NCBI RefSeq assembly: GCF_029623955.1
Contig: NZ_JARSBP010000006.1
Span: 124,001 to 188,000 of the forward strand
Source: Mycobacterium sp. 236(2023)
Lineage (GTDB): Bacteria > Actinomycetota > Actinomycetes > Mycobacteriales > Mycobacteriaceae
Reading direction: 5' to 3'
DNA: 64,000 nucleotides
The notes under the pieces are model-generated. The model was given only the letters and a program-made list of their open reading frames with translations, did not search any database and had not been told where the DNA came from. The translations under genes were made by a program, and so were the position numbers. Shown piece by piece: positions 14,765-23,180 of the stretch (the first letter of the stretch is position 1; each line of letters begins with the position of its first letter).

Positions 14765-15697
14765 ATGCTCGATCTGCGCCGCATGATGCTGCTCTGCGAT
14801 CTCGCCGACCTCGGTTCGGTCACCGCCGTCGCCGAGCGCCGCGGGATCACCAGCTCTGCTGTCTCCCAACAACTTCGCGTACTCGAAGAGGAAGCCGACG
14901 CGATTCTGTTCCGCCGCGAGGGTCGCACCCTCGGGCTGACCCGATCCGGTCAAGTGCTTGTCGACCACGTCCGCCGGGTCATCAATGCGGTCGACGAGGC
15001 GATGAGCGCCGTGGCCGCGACGCGCGACCGTACGGCCGGCCAGGTGGCGATCGGGACGTTCAACATGGGCATCCCGACCTTGGCGGCGCCGCTGATGCAA
15101 CGGCTCGGCGCGACCGAGCCGGATCTGCGGATCGAGGTCCAGCAGGTCACCAGCGCGGACTCGTTGCGGTTGCTCCGACAGGGCGAGATCGATGTCGCGA
15201 TCACCTGCCGCTACGACTTCCTCGGCGACGAATCCGTGGGCGGTCTGGCCAGTGAGGAGCTGTTGTTCGAACCACTGGTCTTGCTGGCTCCCAAACACTC
15301 TCACCTCCGAGTGATCAAGAGCGGGCTCGCCGCGCTGTCCGACAACCAGTGGGTGACGGGACCCCAGAACTCTGGCCTGGGAGCCGCGGTGATGAGGGTC
15401 AGCGAAAGTGCCGGATTCACTCCGCAGGTCAAGCACCGGCTGATCGGCGCGCAGAATATCTGTGATCTCGCCGCGACGGAGATGGCATCGGCGATCGTTC
15501 CGCGCCTATCGGTTCCGCAGAGACTCGAGTCGCTGATCGTGCCGGGTCTGCAACTCGGCGGACGGACGATCAGCGCGATGGTCCGCGCGGGCCGCCAGCG
15601 CGATCCCAACATCGCCCTCGTCCTTCGCACATTGCGGTCGATCGCGGCCGACGCGCTTCCTGCGGCTTCTGACGAAGAACTCAGCGTCGCTTCCTGA
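14765..15697 (+). CDS. LysR-family transcriptional regulator
   Basis: 310 aa from ATG 14765, which has GGAGG 6 nt upstream. N-terminal winged HTH at residues ~5-65 (AVAERRGITSSAVSQQLRVLEEE), then a linker helix and an effector-binding domain (GQVAIGTFNMGIPTLAAPLM onward). Downstream of a Cys-rich leader ORF and divergent in position from desulfurisation genes, it is a candidate regulator of the island, comparable in role to CysB/Cbl. Ligand and targets are unknown. Upstream in-frame codons to 14600 were not used because the SD defines the start. Confidence 0.88.
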   Translation: MLDLRRMMLLCDLADLGSVTAVAERRGITSSAVSQQLRVLEEEADAILFRREGRTLGLTRSGQVLVDHVRRVINAVDEAMSAVAATRDRTAGQVAIGTFNMGIPTLAAPLMQRLGATEPDLRIEVQQVTSADSLRLLRQGEIDVAITCRYDFLGDESVGGLASEELLFEPLVLLAPKHSHLRVIKSGLAALSDNQWVTGPQNSGLGAAVMRVSESAGFTPQVKHRLIGAQNICDLAATEMASAIVPRLSVPQRLESLIVPGLQLGGRTISAMVRAGRQRDPNIALVLRTLRSIAADALPAASDEELSVAS

Positions 15698-15705
15698 TCC
15701 GCCGG

Positions 15706-15741
15706 CGCGGGTCGGCCTTCGTCAGAAGAAGCCGACCCGCG
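15706..15741. terminator. Inverted repeat between convergent lysR and DszC-like gene
   Basis: CGCGGGTCGGC (15706-15716) pairs perfectly with GCCGACCCGCG (15731-15741) around a 14-nt loop. The loop contains the stop codon of the minus-strand gene. No U-tract follows on either side, which is common in mycobacteria. Probable bidirectional terminator. Confidence 0.6.
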
Positions 15742-16939
15742 GCAACGGGGTGTCGTTCACGAGGTTGTCGCCGAGGATGCGCGCCTTATACGCAGTGGGG
15801 TTGTGCGAGAACAAGGTTCGCAGGTTGCGCCAGTGCCGATCGAGGTTCGCCGACGACCGCGTCGACGACGCTCCCCCGACACCGAAGAGATCTCCCGCGG
15901 CACGTAGCGCCAATTCTTCGATCCCGACTTTCGTCTTCGCGGCTTGCGCCGACGCCTCGTGTTCCAGCGCCTCGTCGGCGTGGCCGTTGTCGTAGGCGTA
16001 TCGGGCGGCCCGGTCTTGCGCATCTGCCGCGGCGAGCACGGTCGACTCGGCGACGAACGCCGCCGACGTCAGGGAACCGATGATTTGCAGCAGCTGCGGG
16101 TCGTGTCGTGGTTCCTCGGCCACCGCCCACGAGTAACTGCGGCGGCGCGTCCGCACGACGTCGGCGGCATCAGCTGCCACTGCACGCAGGATTCCGGCGG
16201 CGATCGCGTGCAGGATCAGCTGTGGCTGCGACTGCCGTGGGCGCTGCTGGTCTTCCCAGCTCTCGAATGGGATGACCTCGTCGGCATGGACCACGACGTC
16301 GTCGAGAATCGTCGTGCCGCTGCCGGTTTGGGCCTGCCCTATACCGTCCCAGTCATCCGCATGAATGACGCCGGCCCGGTCGGCCGGAATCAGTGCGCTG
16401 ATCTGTTGTCCGTCCTCGTCGTTGGCCATGATGCGGAGGAAGTCGGAGTACAGACTGCCGGTGCTGTAGAACTTCCGGCCACGCAGCCGGAATCTGTCGC
16501 CGTCGGCGACCAGAGTCGTGTCATACGAATATGTTCCGGCGGCACGGTCCGTCAGCTCGGAATTGGCGCCACCGAAGAGCACTCCGTCGGCGATCTGCCC
16601 AAGCCAGGGCCGCCCAACCTCGACGGCGCGGCGGCGAAGCCGGTCTTCCACGAATCCCCAGTGCACACGAAGAATGTGGGGGACGTCGGGATCCGCTTCA
16701 CCGAGCTTGACGACGAGGCGGAAGAAGTCGCGCTTGCTGTACCCGCCGCCGCCGAGTTCGGTGGGTAGCCGAACAGCGCCGAGACGGTGCTCCCGCGCCA
16801 GCCTCAACGCGGCATGCGGTTGACGATCCCCGGCGGGGTCGGAACGTCTGCGGCGCGCATCCTCGGCAATCTCGGTGATCACCGCAGCCAACTCCGGTGA
16901 GTCGATGGCGGGTGGTCGGGTGGTGATGACTCCGGTCAT
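15722..16939 (-). CDS. DszC/SfnC-like flavin monooxygenase (acyl-CoA dehydrogenase fold)
   Basis: 405 aa. Acyl-CoA-dehydrogenase fold with the type-2 C-terminal domain, as in DszC and SfnC, which use reduced flavin to oxidise sulfur rather than dehydrogenating acyl-CoA. Seen: N-terminal helical domain with LAREHRLGAVRLPTELGG, middle beta-domain with LRGRKFYSTGSLYSDFL, DWDGIGQAQTGSGTT, and C-terminal LDRHWRNLRTLFSHNPTAYKARILGD. The ending LPRVGFF is a typical terminus in this subfamily. Divergent from the LLM-FMO-SsuD operon. Needs a flavin reductase, not seen here. Substrate inferred to be an organosulfur compound. Confidence 0.83.
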   Translation of the reverse strand: MTGVITTRPPAIDSPELAAVITEIAEDARRRRSDPAGDRQPHAALRLAREHRLGAVRLPTELGGGGYSKRDFFRLVVKLGEADPDVPHILRVHWGFVEDRLRRRAVEVGRPWLGQIADGVLFGGANSELTDRAAGTYSYDTTLVADGDRFRLRGRKFYSTGSLYSDFLRIMANDEDGQQISALIPADRAGVIHADDWDGIGQAQTGSGTTILDDVVVHADEVIPFESWEDQQRPRQSQPQLILHAIAAGILRAVAADAADVVRTRRRSYSWAVAEEPRHDPQLLQIIGSLTSAAFVAESTVLAAADAQDRAARYAYDNGHADEALEHEASAQAAKTKVGIEELALRAAGDLFGVGGASSTRSSANLDRHWRNLRTLFSHNPTAYKARILGDNLVNDTPLPRVGFF

Positions 16940-17069
16940 CGCTGTCCTCCTCGCGGCCGGTGGGCAAGCGCCCAGCCTTCAGCGTGGACACCAGCCCGGC
17001 GACGATCAACGCAGTCGCACTACAGCTTTCCCGTAGGAGAAGTGAGCTGATCTTTACCTGTCCCGTCGA

Positions 17070-17085
17070 TACGTTTCTTGACGTG
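17070..17085 (+). promoter_or_regulatory. Leaderless promoter of LLM operon
   Basis: TACGTT (17070-17075) fits TANNNT and is followed by exactly 7 nt and then GTG 17083. This is the standard geometry of a leaderless mycobacterial transcript. No Shine-Dalgarno precedes the GTG. The -35 is weak. Confidence 0.55.
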
Positions 17086-18423
17086 TCACGTCGACAGCTG
17101 CACCTGAACGCATTCCTGATGAGCACCGGTCACCACGAGGCGTCGTGGCGGCTTGCCGAGAGCAACCCGCTGGCGGCCACCGACGTCGAGCATTACCTGC
17201 ATCTGGCCGCCGTTGCCGAACGCGGCACGTTCGATTCGGTGTTCCTGGCCGACAGCCCCCAACTCAACGGGGATGTCGGACGCCGGCCCCTCGGCGTGCT
17301 CGAGCCGCTGACGCTGTTGACCGTTCTCGCCGCGGCGACCGAACGGCTCGGCCTCATCGCGACAGCGTCCACGTCGTACAACTCGCCCTACAACCTGGCT
17401 CGCCGGTTCGCCTCGCTCGACCACGTCAGCAAGGGCCGGGCCGGATGGAACATCGTCACCACGGCGACCGTCGAGGCCGCCCGTAATTTCGGCCTCGACG
17501 ACCTGCCCGCGCACGCAGACCGGTATGCGCGCGCCGACGAATTCGTTCGTGTCACCCAAAAGCTCTGGGATAGTTGGGAAGACGATGCGATCGTCGCCGA
17601 CAAGTCTTCGGGGCTCTGGGGCGACCGGTCGAAGATCCACCCACCGGCACACCGGGGCGAGTACTTCTCCGTCGAAGGCCCGCTGAACATTCCGCGCTCC
17701 CCTCAGGGCTACCCGCTGTTGGTTCAGGCCGGATCATCGGAGGATGGACGGGGTTTCGCGGCGCGCTATGCCGAAGCGGTCTTCACCGCGCAGCAGACCC
17801 TCGTGCAGGGCCGCGACTTCTACACCGACGTGAAGGCACGCGCCGCGGCCACCGGGCGGGATCCGGACACCCTCAAGATTCTGCCCGGCATCGTGCCGGT
17901 GATCGGCAGCACCGAAGCCGAGGCCGCAGCCAAGGACCGCGAACTGGAGGAGGCCATCGTGCCCGAGTATGCCCATCAACAGCTGGCGAAGACATTACGA
18001 GTCCCGATACACGAACTGGAATTGGACAAACAGCTTCCGGCGGATCTACTGCCCGAGGATGCGATCGAGGGCGCCAAGAGCCGGTACACCCTGATCGTCG
18101 AGCTCGCCCGCAGCGAGAAGCTCACGGTCCGTCAGCTGATCGGGCGGCTCGGAGGCGGTCGCGGTCACCGCACCTTCACCGGTACACCCGAACAGGTGGC
18201 CGACACCATCGACGAATGGTTCCACAGCGGTGCCGCCGACGGATTCAACGTCATGGCACCGATTCTGCCGTCGGGGCTCGAACTGTTCGTCGACCACGTC
18301 GTGCCGATCCTGCGCGACCGCGGACTGTTCCGTCGGGAGTACACCGCGACGACGCTGCGCGGCCACTACGGTCTCGATCGCCCAGCCAACGCCAACCTCT
18401 TCGCCGAGGCGGTGGCCGGATGA
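17083..18423 (+). CDS. LLM-class FMN-dependent monooxygenase, DszA/NtaA type
   Basis: 446 aa, GTG start, probably leaderless. Bacterial-luciferase TIM barrel of the NtaA/SnaA/DszA group. N-terminal RRQLHLNAFLMSTGHHEASW, the strand ATASTSYNSPYNLARRFASL, the flavin-site loop DHVSKGRAGWNIVTTAT...ARNFG, and the C-terminal GTPEQVADTIDEWFHSGAADGFNV are all family blocks. Such enzymes use FMNH2 and O2 to cleave C-S or C-N bonds, e.g. sulfones. First gene of a tightly overlapping four-gene operon (next start overlaps by 4 nt). Confidence 0.88.
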   Translation: MSRRQLHLNAFLMSTGHHEASWRLAESNPLAATDVEHYLHLAAVAERGTFDSVFLADSPQLNGDVGRRPLGVLEPLTLLTVLAAATERLGLIATASTSYNSPYNLARRFASLDHVSKGRAGWNIVTTATVEAARNFGLDDLPAHADRYARADEFVRVTQKLWDSWEDDAIVADKSSGLWGDRSKIHPPAHRGEYFSVEGPLNIPRSPQGYPLLVQAGSSEDGRGFAARYAEAVFTAQQTLVQGRDFYTDVKARAAATGRDPDTLKILPGIVPVIGSTEAEAAAKDRELEEAIVPEYAHQQLAKTLRVPIHELELDKQLPADLLPEDAIEGAKSRYTLIVELARSEKLTVRQLIGRLGGGRGHRTFTGTPEQVADTIDEWFHSGAADGFNVMAPILPSGLELFVDHVVPILRDRGLFRREYTATTLRGHYGLDRPANANLFAEAVAG

Positions 18424-19802
18424 CCGCCGAGATCACCAGAGTGCCCGAGCTGGCCGAGGACGCACTCGCCGACGTGTCCGCCCGGGAATCGCTGCGGCTG
18501 CTCGGTCTGGACGGCAACAACTGGATCGCCGATCGACAGGACGTCGACCATGACGTCGCGGTGATCGGGGGCGGTCAAAGCGGTGTCACGATCGCGCACG
18601 CGCTGCTACGAGCCGGCGTCGCCCGCGTCACGGTGATCGATGCCGGGCGGTCGGAATCGGATTCCGCGTGGCGTGCGAGGGCCCGTATGCGGACGCTTCG
18701 CACCGGTAAGACCATTTCCGGTCCCGAACTCGGCAATGCCGCCCTGACCTTTCGCGCGTGGTTCGAAAGCCGCAATGGCACAGAAGCTTTCGACGACATC
18801 GATCGGATCCCGACGGCGGAGTGGGCCGACTACCTGAGTTGGTTCCGACGCCAGACGGGCGTCGACATCCGCCGCGGTGTCCGGGTCGCCGACATCGCGC
18901 CCACTGATGGCGGACTGCTCCTCAGCATCGAGCAGGACGGGCGGCGCTCGACGGAGACGGCCCGGAAGGTCGTCTTGGCCGGTGGCGTATCCGGCACCGG
19001 CGGTCCGCATATCCCCGAGGTTCTGGCGGACCTGCCGCGAACTCTGTGGGCACACACCGCCGACGCGATCGACTTCGACGCGCTGCGTGGGCGCACTGTC
19101 GCGGTGCTCGGTGCAGCGGCATCGGCGTTCGACGCCGCGGCCACCGCGCTGGAGTCCGGGGCCGGCGAGGTGCACGTCTACACTCGGCGTCCTGAAGTCG
19201 TCGTTGCCAACCTGGCCAATCGACCGAACCCGTTGGCGCAGGATGTGTTCCACCTCCTGCCTGATGAGCAGCGGTGGGAACTGCGATGGAAGGCGTCAAC
19301 CGCAGGCGCGAACGTGCCCGAGGATTCGGTGAACCGGGCGGCGGTCTTCGACAACTATCGCCTGCACGTGTCCGCACCGTGGATCTCGGCCACCGAACAC
19401 GACGGCCGGGTCCGGGTCGAGGCTGCCGACGGCACAGGGACGTTCGACTTCGTCATCGCGGGCACGGGCTATCAGCAGGATCCGCGCACCCGCAGCGAGC
19501 TCGGCACCATCGCACCTCACGTCGCCCTATGGCAGGACGTCTACTCACCGCCATCTGACCGGGCCAACGACCTCCTCGCCGTCGCACCGTATCTCGGTGG
19601 GGGCTACGAATTCACAGAGAAGACTCCCGGTGCTGCGCCGTGGCTGTCCGACATCCACGTGTTCAGCATCGGGGCCAATGTCAGCTTCGGTCGGCCCGTC
19701 GGAGACGTCCCCAGCCTGCGCATCGGCGTACCCCGATTGGTGCAAGCCATCACCCGCGACCTGGTGCTGGAAGACCTCCGCAACGCGGAGTCGACGAGGT
19801 GA
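18420..19802 (+). CDS. FAD/NAD(P)-binding flavoprotein monooxygenase-like
   Basis: 460 aa from ATG 18420, overlapping the upstream stop as ATGA. First Rossmann motif VIGGGQSGVTIAHALLRAG near residues 43-60 binds FAD. A second, AVLGAAASAFDAAATALESG near 228-247, binds NAD(P)H. FVIAGTGYQQDP resembles the ATG-Y motif of flavin-containing monooxygenases. It could be an FMO-type oxygenase that S-oxidises the substrate of the neighbouring LLM proteins, or a reductase that supplies electrons. The codon frame upstream (17574-18419) is shadow. Co-translated with SsuD-like gene downstream (GTGA). Confidence 0.75.
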   Translation: MTAEITRVPELAEDALADVSARESLRLLGLDGNNWIADRQDVDHDVAVIGGGQSGVTIAHALLRAGVARVTVIDAGRSESDSAWRARARMRTLRTGKTISGPELGNAALTFRAWFESRNGTEAFDDIDRIPTAEWADYLSWFRRQTGVDIRRGVRVADIAPTDGGLLLSIEQDGRRSTETARKVVLAGGVSGTGGPHIPEVLADLPRTLWAHTADAIDFDALRGRTVAVLGAAASAFDAAATALESGAGEVHVYTRRPEVVVANLANRPNPLAQDVFHLLPDEQRWELRWKASTAGANVPEDSVNRAAVFDNYRLHVSAPWISATEHDGRVRVEAADGTGTFDFVIAGTGYQQDPRTRSELGTIAPHVALWQDVYSPPSDRANDLLAVAPYLGGGYEFTEKTPGAAPWLSDIHVFSIGANVSFGRPVGDVPSLRIGVPRLVQAITRDLVLEDLRNAESTR

Positions 19803-20878
19803 CGTCACCCGAGCTGCTGTGGTACATCCCCAACACCGTCACACCCGGTCACCGGGGTGATGACACTGTGGACGGCTGGGGCAGCCTCGATTACTCCGTC
19901 GGTTTGGCCCAGAGCGCGGAGCAGCATGGCTGGGGCGGCGCACTGATCGGGACCGGATGGGGCAGGCCGGACACCTTCACGGTCGCCACCGCGATCGCCG
20001 CGCGCACGACGCATTTCACCCCACTGGTCGCGATCCGGCCCGGCTACTGGCACCCGGCGCACTTCGCCAGCGCGGCAGCCACTCTCGACCAGCTCAGCGG
20101 CGGCCGGCTGTTCATCAACATCGTCAGCGGCACCGACGATCTGGCCGCCTACGGAGACGGCGAGTTCGACAAGTCCCGACGGTACGACCGGACCCGCGAA
20201 TTCCTGCAGGTGGTCCGCAGGCTCTGGCACGACGACGACGTGACCTACCGGGGTGAGTTCTTCCACGTCGAGCACTCCACAGTCGCCCAGAAGCCGTTCG
20301 ACGCAGAGTCGGGGCGTCATCCACGGCTGTACTTCGGCGGGGCGTCTGCGGCCGCAGAGGCCGTGGCCGCGACCGAAGCCGATGTGCAGTTGTTCTGGGG
20401 CGAGCCACTCGACGGCATCGCGGAAAGAATCGACCGGCTCAGGACACTGTCCGAGACACTCGGCAGAGAGCACGCCCCGCTGGAGTTCGGTCTCCGAGTC
20501 ACCACGTTGGTCCGCGACACCACCGAAGAGGCCTGGCGCGACGCCGAAGCCAAGATCGCGGACATTGCGGGGAAGCCAGACCTGCACGGCCGCAATCCGC
20601 GTGCCGCCGTAGGGCAGCAACGCCTGCTCGATCTCGCCGAGCAGGGCGAGGTTCTCGACACGTGCCTGTACACCACACCCGGCCGCTACGGCGGCGGCGG
20701 AGCGGGAACGACATGGCTGGTTGGCTCGGCGGCCGACGTCGGCGCGGCGCTGCAGAGATACGCCGACCTGGGCATCACGCACTTCGTGCTCTCCGACACG
20801 CCCTACAAGTCTGAAGTCGAGAGAATCGGCGACCAGCTCTTGCCGCTGCTGCGCAACCGAATCGAGGTCCCCCTGTGA
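19799..20878 (+). CDS. SsuD-like alkanesulfonate monooxygenase (LLM class)
   Basis: 359 aa, GTG start overlapping the previous stop. FMNH2-dependent two-component monooxygenase that would convert alkanesulfonates to aldehyde plus sulfite. Family blocks: LWYIPNTVTPGH at the N terminus, VAIRPGYWHPAHFASAAATL, LDQLSGGRLFINIVSG, FDKSRRYDRTREFLQVV, and LYFGGASAAAEAVAATEADV in the flavin pocket. Closest by pattern to SsuD, distinct from the longer DszA-type LLMs nearby. Requires a separate FMN reductase (SsuE type) not found in the window. Confidence 0.85.
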   Translation: MTSPELLWYIPNTVTPGHRGDDTVDGWGSLDYSVGLAQSAEQHGWGGALIGTGWGRPDTFTVATAIAARTTHFTPLVAIRPGYWHPAHFASAAATLDQLSGGRLFINIVSGTDDLAAYGDGEFDKSRRYDRTREFLQVVRRLWHDDDVTYRGEFFHVEHSTVAQKPFDAESGRHPRLYFGGASAAAEAVAATEADVQLFWGEPLDGIAERIDRLRTLSETLGREHAPLEFGLRVTTLVRDTTEEAWRDAEAKIADIAGKPDLHGRNPRAAVGQQRLLDLAEQGEVLDTCLYTTPGRYGGGGAGTTWLVGSAADVGAALQRYADLGITHFVLSDTPYKSEVERIGDQLLPLLRNRIEVPL

Positions 20879-21861
20879 GCACGCCCTCGCGCAGGCCCGT
20901 CGTCGTCTACGGGGCGGGAGCGATCGGAGGCGTCGTCGCGGCGAGGCTGGCGCTGGCAGGTCAAGAGGTCACAGCCGTCGCGCGCGGAGAGCATCTACGT
21001 GAAATCCGTTCCAAAGGTCTGCGACTCGTCACCGAGACCGGCACCGAAACCGTCGAAGTCCCGGCCGCCTCACGTGCCGCCGAGGTGGACTGGTCCGCCC
21101 GGCCCGCGGTCGTGGTGGCCGTCAAGAGCCACCAGACCGCCGCGGCGCTCGACGACCTCGCCGCACACGCACCGCTGGACACCCCGGTCTTCGTCGCGCA
21201 GAACGGGGTCGCCAATGAGGCCGCGACGCTGCGGCGGTTCGCGAACGTCTATGCCGTGGCCGTCGTGGTCTCCGCGGCGCACCTCGAGCCCGGAATCGTG
21301 GTCCAGCAGAGCTATCCGGTGGCGGGCATTCTGGATCTCGGACGCTACCCCGGAGGTGGCGACGACGTCGCCGAGGAACTCGCGGCCGGCTTGCGGGACG
21401 CTCAGTTCCTCTCGGAGGTGCGGACCGACATCATGGCGTGGAAGTACCGCAAGCTGATCGCCAACCTCGGCAACGGCGTCACGGCCGCATTCCAACCGGG
21501 TGCGGCGGCTGATCAGCTTGTCGCGCTGGCCCGCTCGGAAGCCGAGCATGTGCTGACCGTCGCCGGGATCCCGTTCGTCAGTGCCGAACAAGATACTGAG
21601 CGCCGCAGCGATTTCCTGCGAGGCAGGCTGCGCGACGACTACTTCGGGTCGACGTGGCAAAGCGTCACCCGCGGCCACACCGATGTCGAAACCGATTGGT
21701 TCAACGGGGAAATCGTTCTCCTGGCTCGCCTACATGGGCTCCGCGCACCTGCGAATGAGTTGATCCAACACGTCACCGCCGAACATGCCCGTCTCGGCCG
21801 GCAACCGCGTTCACTCGACGCAGAGCAGGCCCTGGAGCGCTTGGCTGTCGCGACCGCCTGA
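20875..21861 (+). CDS. Ketopantoate reductase-family oxidoreductase (PanE/ApbA)
   Basis: 328 aa, GTG start overlapping the SsuD-like stop as GTGA. N-terminal Rossmann fold with VVYGAGAIGGVVAARLALAG near residues 8-28, then VAVKSHQT and VFVAQNGVANE of the NADPH domain, and a helical C-terminal domain with WKYRKLIANLGNGV holding the catalytic Lys. Genuine PanE makes pantoate; many paralogues reduce other 2-oxoacids. Coupling to the sulfonate oxygenase suggests that it reduces the carbonyl product of desulfonation, which is inference. Confidence 0.82.
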   Translation: MSTPSRRPVVVYGAGAIGGVVAARLALAGQEVTAVARGEHLREIRSKGLRLVTETGTETVEVPAASRAAEVDWSARPAVVVAVKSHQTAAALDDLAAHAPLDTPVFVAQNGVANEAATLRRFANVYAVAVVVSAAHLEPGIVVQQSYPVAGILDLGRYPGGGDDVAEELAAGLRDAQFLSEVRTDIMAWKYRKLIANLGNGVTAAFQPGAAADQLVALARSEAEHVLTVAGIPFVSAEQDTERRSDFLRGRLRDDYFGSTWQSVTRGHTDVETDWFNGEIVLLARLHGLRAPANELIQHVTAEHARLGRQPRSLDAEQALERLAVATA

Positions 21862-21967
21862 GCTACCGGTCACGTCGTGCGCCGAAATAGCGCTGAGGGC
21901 TGCGAATCCGCCCACAATCACGACCGTGGCTGCTATCTCGGCGAGCAAGGCAGGACATTAGGTGCCA

Positions 21968-21989
21968 CTTAACAGTTCCGGTAGCCGAT
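21968..21989 (+). promoter_or_regulatory. Shared operator-like box upstream of ssu operon
   Basis: CTTAAC (21968-21973) followed by TTCCGGTAGCCGAT (21976-21989). The latter is identical to the box before the tauD-like operon. GAGTGT, a weak -10, lies 14 nt further, the same register as TACTGT there. The remaining gap 21862-22082 shows no ORF with Cys codon runs and no clear hairpin. Confidence 0.5.
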
Positions 21990-22082
21990 TTTTCTAGGCG
22001 AAAGAGTGTACCCAACTCACGATTGATCCTAACAAGCCAGTTCCCAGGCCCTTTCCAGCCCGAAGACATCCGAGAGGTTCCC

Positions 22083-23171
22083 ATGGTCACAACTCACGGC
22101 CGATTCCGCCGCAGCGCAACGGCACTCATTGCCGCAGTCATCGCCGGCAGCGCCCTGGTCTCCTGCTCATCGAGCGAGTCGACCCAGGCGGAAGAAGTGG
22201 TGCCGTCAGACCCGAGCAACCCCGTCTACTTCAAGTGGGTGGAGCAGAAGAACGCCCCCTCACTGGTCAAGATCGCCGACGAGTTCGGCCTGTGGGAGGG
22301 CACCGGGCTTCGACCGGAATACCTCGGCGACGTCGATTCAGGCCAACTCCCAGCACTTCTGGGCACCGGTGACGTCAGCTTCGCCTCCTTCATGTTCAAC
22401 CGCTCGTTGTCCGCGGTAGCGGCCGGTGTCGACCTGAAGGTCATTGCGTCGCGCACCTACACCACGCAGGACGAACCGCACATGGAGTACTTCGTGCGCG
22501 CCGACTCCGACATCAGTCCAGACAATCTGAAAGCTATTGAGGGCAAGACTGTTTCGCTGAACTCTCTGAAGGGCTGCGCCGAGTTCATCTTGAAAGACTT
22601 CCTCGTCAAGAATGACGTCGACATCACCAAGGTCAAGTTCCTGACCCAAGCCGAGAGCCAGATGCCTCAGTCGCTGGAGCAGGGTGAGGTCGCGCTCGCG
22701 GTCATCCATCCACCGCTCAACGGGGTGCTGCGCACGGATCCGGCGTTGAAGGTGGCGTTCTCCGACTTCAACAATTCCGGAAACGACGGGGGTCTAGCGC
22801 CGATCAGCGCCAGTGGCGAGTTCATCCGCAAATATCCCGAGCAGACGCGGGAATTCGTGGGTGTGCTGGCGAAGGTCGCCAACTGGGCCAACGCCCATCC
22901 CGAGGAGTATCGCGAACTGGTCGCCCGCCTCACCGGGTTCCCGAAGGAGCAGGTGACCAAGTACTACTTCACCAACAACCTGATCCTGGACAAGCAGCAG
23001 ACAGGGTTCTGGTGGGGGCTTGCCGAGCGAGTCGGCACGCTCACCCCCGCAGAGGCCGCGCTGAAGCCCGAAGACATCGCCACCAACGAGTACAACCCGT
23101 ACGCGAAGGGGCCTGACCTCATCGAGTCGCAAGCCGACAACACCGAAGTACTGACCGACACCGAGATCTGA
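22083..23171 (+). CDS. Sulfonate/aliphatic organosulfur ABC binding lipoprotein (SsuA/NMT1-like)
   Basis: 362 aa from ATG 22083. Signal peptide ending in lipobox LVSC, then a Ser/Glu linker. NMT1/SsuA-like periplasmic-binding fold: YFKWVEQKNAPSLVKIADEFGLWEGTGL (start of lobe 1), GQLPALLGTGDVSF, NLKAIEGKTVSLNSLKGCAEF. First gene of ssuABC with 9 nt to the ATPase. Family members bind sulfonates, nitrate, thiamine precursors or taurine; the LLM gene downstream supports a sulfonate or sulfate-ester ligand. Confidence 0.85.
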   Translation: MVTTHGRFRRSATALIAAVIAGSALVSCSSSESTQAEEVVPSDPSNPVYFKWVEQKNAPSLVKIADEFGLWEGTGLRPEYLGDVDSGQLPALLGTGDVSFASFMFNRSLSAVAAGVDLKVIASRTYTTQDEPHMEYFVRADSDISPDNLKAIEGKTVSLNSLKGCAEFILKDFLVKNDVDITKVKFLTQAESQMPQSLEQGEVALAVIHPPLNGVLRTDPALKVAFSDFNNSGNDGGLAPISASGEFIRKYPEQTREFVGVLAKVANWANAHPEEYRELVARLTGFPKEQVTKYYFTNNLILDKQQTGFWWGLAERVGTLTPAEAALKPEDIATNEYNPYAKGPDLIESQADNTEVLTDTEI

Positions 23172-23180
23172 GGACCGACC

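Noticed and set aside
16940..17126. Minus-strand frame with LLLRESCSATAL before the DszC-like gene at 15722, recalling an RxxSAxC leader
   Set aside because: The frame has no stop before it runs deep into the DszC-like gene and lacks the H-x-D-L core.
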